Shown: in pieces, positions 6,281 to 9,938 of the stretch
How the letters are laid out: every line of letters starts with the position of its first letter
How positions within the stretch are numbered: position 1 is the stretch's first letter
Assembly: GCA_903930515.1 (NCBI GenBank)
Contig: CAIYYW010000026.1
Coordinates: 1-9,938, forward strand
Reading direction: 5' to 3'
Origin: an uncultured delta proteobacterium
GTDB taxonomy: Bacteria; RBG-13-61-14; DRUE01
DNA length: 9,938 nucleotides
Notes under the pieces: generated by a model
Told to the model about the DNA's origin: nothing
Database searches by the model: none
What the model saw: only the letters and a program-made list of their open reading frames with translations
Translations under genes and position numbers: made by a program

Positions 6281-8034
6281 TTCGGCTCGGGAGAATAATT
6301 CCGCTTTTCCGCCTGCTCCAGCAGCTTCTGATAGTACTGCGCCCGCTCCGGGTCGGGCGAATTGTTCCGATAAAAATCCGCAAGGGCCTGGATCCCGGCC
6401 GGCCCTCGCGGGTCGAGCTGGAAACCTTTCTGCAAATATTTTTCCGCGTCAGGGAATTGGCTGCCCCGGATCAGCATTTGCGCGTATTCCAGGTAATAGC
6501 GGGACGCGGTTTTTTTGATCCCGGGATTGGTCGGGTTGATCCGATGCGCCTGCTCAAGCTGGTTGACCGCCTCCGGGTATCGTCCCATCGCCCAGAGCTG
6601 AATCCCGAGCGCGAGCCGGTTCTGGGAATAGCCGGGATGAATCTCCACGGATTTTTCCAAAGCCAGCGTGGCATCCTCCGGCCGGGCCGTGACCATATAA
6701 TATTTCCCAAGGGTCATATACCCGTAGGCGCTCGCCCACTGTTCCCGCTTTTGATTCCGGTCCAGATGATAGGTGATCCGCTTGACCATATCTTCCTCGG
6801 AATGGTTCACCTTCAGCCAGGCCGTGGTTTGAAAGAGCGAGACCAGCAGAACCATAATCGCGAAGGACGAGAACAGGCGACGGTCGGATTTAAGCCTGGG
6901 CAAAAGATAGATCAGCAGGGCAGGGGTGTAAACCATCGCCGGGATAGAAAACAAGTCCCAATCCCTGGCCGCGCCGATCACCGGCCTGAGCGCGAAAAAG
7001 AAAACCGGCAGGATCAGGCTCGCGAGCAGCAAGACCTTTTCCCATCCGGCCCGGCCCGGCTTTGGGCGGATGATAAATGTTCCCAAGAGCAAAAGTAAAA
7101 CAGCCGGCGAAGCCAGGATTTGATGGTTGAAAAAGTCCAGCAGATGTGGAAGGGAAAAGATTTTATCCGGCGTCAGAAAGATCGCGATCCCGCGGTAATA
7201 TCTCCAGACCAGGAACAAGGACAGGCCGGAAAAAATCGCTCCGCCCAAAGTCAGAAAAACCGCGAGGCCGCGCCGATTTTTCCCGGACCGGCTTAAGAGC
7301 AGATAAATGGTCGCAGGGAGGAGCAAGAGGGAGAAGAAATGGAACAGGATCAGCAAAACCTGGCTCCAAAGGATGGTCCGGGTTTTTCCCGATTCGGTCT
7401 CCTTTACCCCGATGATCCAGAACAAGAACAGGCCGGGCAGGAAAGAATAATTCTCCGCGTATCCGGCAAAGAGCTGGATGAAACCCTGGAAGAGCAAAAT
7501 GGCGGTCCAGAAATTACGGTCGGATTGATCGGAGAAAAATTTCCGGCCTGAAATAAAAACCATCGCCAGGTAAAAAAATCCGGCGCCATAAGAGAGGATG
7601 CGGTAAGTCAGGAAATCGGAATGGGATTGGATTTTGATCGCCTGGAAGAGGATCCAATGCAGGGTCAAATCCAGGGGAGCCGGTTGATGCCGGATCATCG
7701 GCAGCAGCCCGGAGTGGAGGCTGAGAATGCGGTCCAGGCCGTCTCCCAATAGGGGCGCCGAGCATGGCAGGGAGAAAAGCACGGTCAGCCAGAGCAGGAT
7801 GATCAGGGGCGGGAATATTTTGGAAAAGGTTTTCTGATTAAGATCTTCCGGAGGGGCAAGACTGAACCAGAGCAGGGCCAGGATAAAAACCGCGATCCCG
7901 ATCCCGATTTGGATTTGGGAAAAAAATCTCAGTTGATCGAACCCGAAGCAATCCTGGAGCCTTAGCGGGAGCAGATGCAAAAAAATGATGGAAAGCGCCA
8001 GGGACGGGACCGCGATCAGCCGGGTGATTTTCAT
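6277..8034 (-). CDS. polytopic membrane protein with C-terminal TPRs, putative GT-C glycosyltransferase
   Basis: This encodes a 585-residue protein with about ten to eleven hydrophobic helices up to residue 405, then a soluble region (about 430-580) of three to four tetratricopeptide repeats. TPR-like units include ATLALEKSVEIHPG (455-468), EAVNQLEQAHRINP (488-501) and DAEKYLQKGFQLDP (529-542). The membrane part resembles GT-C fold proteins, which transfer sugars from polyprenyl-phosphate donors. A first-loop acidic segment, GDGLDR (97-102), could supply the catalytic Asp. Other conserved-looking parts are YAENYS (192-197) and ARDWDLFS (356-363). No named family motif was recognised, so glycosyltransferase activity is inference. 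The start overlaps the TMTC-like stop as ATGA and has no clear ribosome binding site. The gene lies between two different kinds of envelope function, a TMTC-like protein upstream and an OppA lipoprotein downstream. Confidence 0.87.
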   Translation of the reverse strand: MKITRLIAVPSLALSIIFLHLLPLRLQDCFGFDQLRFFSQIQIGIGIAVFILALLWFSLAPPEDLNQKTFSKIFPPLIILLWLTVLFSLPCSAPLLGDGLDRILSLHSGLLPMIRHQPAPLDLTLHWILFQAIKIQSHSDFLTYRILSYGAGFFYLAMVFISGRKFFSDQSDRNFWTAILLFQGFIQLFAGYAENYSFLPGLFLFWIIGVKETESGKTRTILWSQVLLILFHFFSLLLLPATIYLLLSRSGKNRRGLAVFLTLGGAIFSGLSLFLVWRYYRGIAIFLTPDKIFSLPHLLDFFNHQILASPAVLLLLLGTFIIRPKPGRAGWEKVLLLASLILPVFFFALRPVIGAARDWDLFSIPAMVYTPALLIYLLPRLKSDRRLFSSFAIMVLLVSLFQTTAWLKVNHSEEDMVKRITYHLDRNQKREQWASAYGYMTLGKYYMVTARPEDATLALEKSVEIHPGYSQNRLALGIQLWAMGRYPEAVNQLEQAHRINPTNPGIKKTASRYYLEYAQMLIRGSQFPDAEKYLQKGFQLDPRGPAGIQALADFYRNNSPDPERAQYYQKLLEQAEKRNYSPEPK

Positions 8035-9938
8035 TTCGGAGCAAGTTGCGGATGGGCTTTGCCTCTCTGGAGAATGTCGTAAAGCTGGTTGTAAGATTTT
8101 TGAACCAGCGGATTGGAGGGATCAGTCGCGCGCGCTTTTTCCAGGCTCCCAAGCGCCTCGTCGAATTTTCCCTGTTCGCCCTGGGCGTGGGCGAGCATAA
8201 ACCAGGGCTGGGGGTCCTTGTCATACACGCTCAAAGAGGTTTTCAAGGTGTCCTCGGCTTCCGCGAACCGGCGTTGCTCCACATAGTTCCAGGACAGATT
8301 GGCGTAATATTTATATGCCAGCGGATTGACCTGGATCGCCTGGCGGTAGCATTTTTCCGCCTCGTCATATTCCTTGAGCCGGGTGTAAGTTGTTCCCATA
8401 TCATTCCAGGAATCCGGATTAACCGCGGAGACCGCGAGGGCCTGCTGGAAATATTCAATGGCCTGGCGGTAATGTTTTTCAGCCGTGCCGCTATCCTTTG
8501 CCAGAGTGGCGTCATCCCCGCGCCGGAAATTGACAATCGCCAAATTATGGTAGGCCTTGAAATAGCCGGGATCCGCCCGGATTGACCAGAGATACAACTG
8601 ATCCGCCCGGTTCAGGTCCGCGGGCTCTTTCCGGAAATAGGCGTTGCCCAGATCGCTGATCACCTGGGCCTTGCCCGGCGACTTCTTGATCGCGTCCCTC
8701 CAGAGCACCATATCCGAGGTCCAGATCCGGTTGCGGTTGGCGGACAATACGCCGTAACAGAAACAGAGTAAAATCATCCCGGAAACGATCAGCCCCCTCT
8801 TCCATTCCGCTCCCAGTCTGGCTTCCAAACCCTCCCCGGCTGCGGCGAAGAGCAATCCCAGCCCCAGGGAGGGCAGGTAAAGCCGGTGCTCGTTCATAAT
8901 GGCGTTGAGCGGGATCACCGTGGTGGGCGCCAGGGTGATGAAGAACCAGATCAAAAAGAAAATCAGGATGGGGAATTTTTTCCAGTAATAGATCCCCACT
9001 CCGAGCAAAGCCGCGAGGTAGATTCCGGAGGGCAGGACCCAGTCCTTGATCCAGCCGCCGTATTCAATGGTTTCGTAGCTGGTGTTCTGATGGACGGGCA
9101 GGATCAGTAAATTCAGGTAATGCACCAGGCAGCGCGTCTGGGTCATCGCGTTGAGCAGCAGGGGGCGGGGAGTGTTGTCCTGAATCCAGTATTCCAGAAC
9201 CGCGTGCCGGTAGAAGAAATAGATCGCCACCACGATCAGGAACGGGAAGTAATGTAAAATAAATCGGGAGAAATAATCCCCGCGGGATTTGGGCCAAAGA
9301 AAGAGGACATCCAACAACAGCGCGAGTGCGATCACCACGATCGCTTCTTCCTTGACCAGCATCCCCAGGGCGAAGCCGGCTGCGGAAACGATCATCCAGG
9401 GCCAATGTTTATTAAGGATGCTCCGGGTGAACCCGTAAAGCGAGATCAGGATAAAGGTTGAAACCAGAAGCGAGCTCCGGCAGTTGATATAATTCACGGT
9501 CTCGGTGTTCACCGGGTGCAGGGCGAAGATCAGGGCGGAAACCGCGGCGAATTTTTGCCTCCCGGTCAGGTGGACGATCAAGAAGTAAGCGAAAGCGACA
9601 TTGAAGAGGTGGATCAGGATATTGACCAAAATCCAGCTCCAGGGCCGGTATTCGGTCCAGGCGTAGTTCAGGGCGAAAGTGGTGAGCAGGATCGGCCGGA
9701 CCATCTTCACCGAGATCTTGGAACTGAAGGTTTGGGCGTCGGTGAAAAACTTCGGGATATTGGTCAGCTTCCGGATATGGATGTTATCGGTCAGGGAATG
9801 GAAATCGTCGTAATGGAAAACATTCTGGTAACTGTTGGCGTAAACCAGCAGCACGCAGATTCCCAGCAATATCACGATCGGCCAGCGGACTTTGCCGGCC
9901 GGAAATTTCGGCTTCGGTTTGGATTTTTCTATCTTCAG
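8031..9938 (-). CDS. TMTC-like GT-C membrane protein with TPRs, 5'-partial
   Basis: The frame is open to the window edge. A GTG at 9873-9875 could start a 614-residue protein, but the reading continues upstream through a basic, Lys-rich stretch ending KVRWPIV that looks like the cytoplasmic leader of the first helix, so the true start is probably beyond 9938. Numbered from the GTG, the first loop holds HYDDFHSLTDN (21-31) with the Asp-Asp pair expected at a GT-C active site. HPVNTETVNYI (120-130) matches the HPVxTE motif of the TMTC (DUF1736) family, and NEHRLYLPSLG (328-338) matches a second conserved block. About ten helices precede a TPR region (about 402-600), with units such as AEKCYRQAIQVNP (506-518). 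Eukaryotic TMTC proteins are ER O-mannosyltransferases; bacterial relatives are predicted membrane glycosyltransferases using lipid-linked sugar. Acceptor and donor are unknown. It is the first visible gene of the operon. Confidence 0.9.
   Translation of the reverse strand: MKIEKSKPKPKFPAGKVRWPIVILLGICVLLVYANSYQNVFHYDDFHSLTDNIHIRKLTNIPKFFTDAQTFSSKISVKMVRPILLTTFALNYAWTEYRPWSWILVNILIHLFNVAFAYFLIVHLTGRQKFAAVSALIFALHPVNTETVNYINCRSSLLVSTFILISLYGFTRSILNKHWPWMIVSAAGFALGMLVKEEAIVVIALALLLDVLFLWPKSRGDYFSRFILHYFPFLIVVAIYFFYRHAVLEYWIQDNTPRPLLLNAMTQTRCLVHYLNLLILPVHQNTSYETIEYGGWIKDWVLPSGIYLAALLGVGIYYWKKFPILIFFLIWFFITLAPTTVIPLNAIMNEHRLYLPSLGLGLLFAAAGEGLEARLGAEWKRGLIVSGMILLCFCYGVLSANRNRIWTSDMVLWRDAIKKSPGKAQVISDLGNAYFRKEPADLNRADQLYLWSIRADPGYFKAYHNLAIVNFRRGDDATLAKDSGTAEKHYRQAIEYFQQALAVSAVNPDSWNDMGTTYTRLKEYDEAEKCYRQAIQVNPLAYKYYANLSWNYVEQRRFAEAEDTLKTSLSVYDKDPQPWFMLAHAQGEQGKFDEALGSLEKARATDPSNPLVQKSYNQLYDILQRGKAHPQLAPK

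Larger units (their letters stand above)
1925..9938 (-). other. six-gene translationally coupled operon (partial at its 5' end)
   Basis: All six genes run leftward with no intergenic gaps. ATGA stop-start overlaps occur at 8031-8034, 6277-6280, 4709-4712 and 3795-3798, and a 13-nt overlap lies at 2833-2845. Several starts, notably those at 8034 and 6280, lack a clear ribosome binding site, which fits translational coupling. The order is TMTC-like, membrane-TPR, OppA-like, OppB-like, alcohol dehydrogenase, OppC-like. The promoter lies beyond the right edge. No ATPase gene is included, and the operon ends against a convergent gene. Confidence 0.85.

Noticed and set aside
8031-8600. Repetitive TPR-coding DNA as a possible tandem repeat array
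   Set aside because: The similarity is at the protein level between degenerate TPR units; no near-identical DNA repeat unit was seen.

Overview
The window reads as a compact bacterial chromosome segment of moderate GC content, from a lineage I cannot identify with confidence. The lipoprotein-type solute-binding protein, the bacterial TMTC-like membrane protein with TPRs and the DUF2378-like protein suggest a diderm or candidate-phylum bacterium (Omnitrophota, Nitrospirota, Planctomycetota and deltaproteobacterial relatives carry such proteins). That placement is inference from family distribution; no rRNA or other marker gene is present.

Left part (1-1924). The window opens with the 3' end of an unidentified plus-strand gene (ending at 145) whose frame is broken near position 13. 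A complete short-chain dehydrogenase/reductase gene follows on the minus strand (171-929). A divergent intergenic region (930-1183) separates it from a plus-strand gene (1184-1735) for a small DUF2378/V4R-like protein. This region holds one candidate promoter per direction and a perfect 16-bp palindrome. The DUF2378-like gene converges on the operon that fills the rest of the window, across a 189-bp spacer.

Right part (1925-9938). Six minus-strand genes form one tightly packed operon, read from right to left: a 5'-truncated TMTC-like GT-C membrane protein with TPRs; a second polytopic membrane protein with TPRs; an OppA-type lipoprotein; an OppB-type permease; a zinc-dependent medium-chain alcohol dehydrogenase; and an OppC-type permease. 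Four junctions are 4-nt ATGA overlaps and the fifth is a 13-nt overlap, so the genes are very probably translationally coupled.

The operon encodes the binding protein and both membrane subunits of an oligopeptide-family ABC importer but no ATPase. The dehydrogenase sits between the two permease genes, and two putative lipid-linked-sugar-dependent glycosyltransferases head the operon. Together these suggest an uptake system tied to envelope glycan or glycopeptide chemistry, but the substrate and the functional link are not established. No tRNA, rRNA, CRISPR array, insertion sequence or convincing intrinsic terminator was seen.
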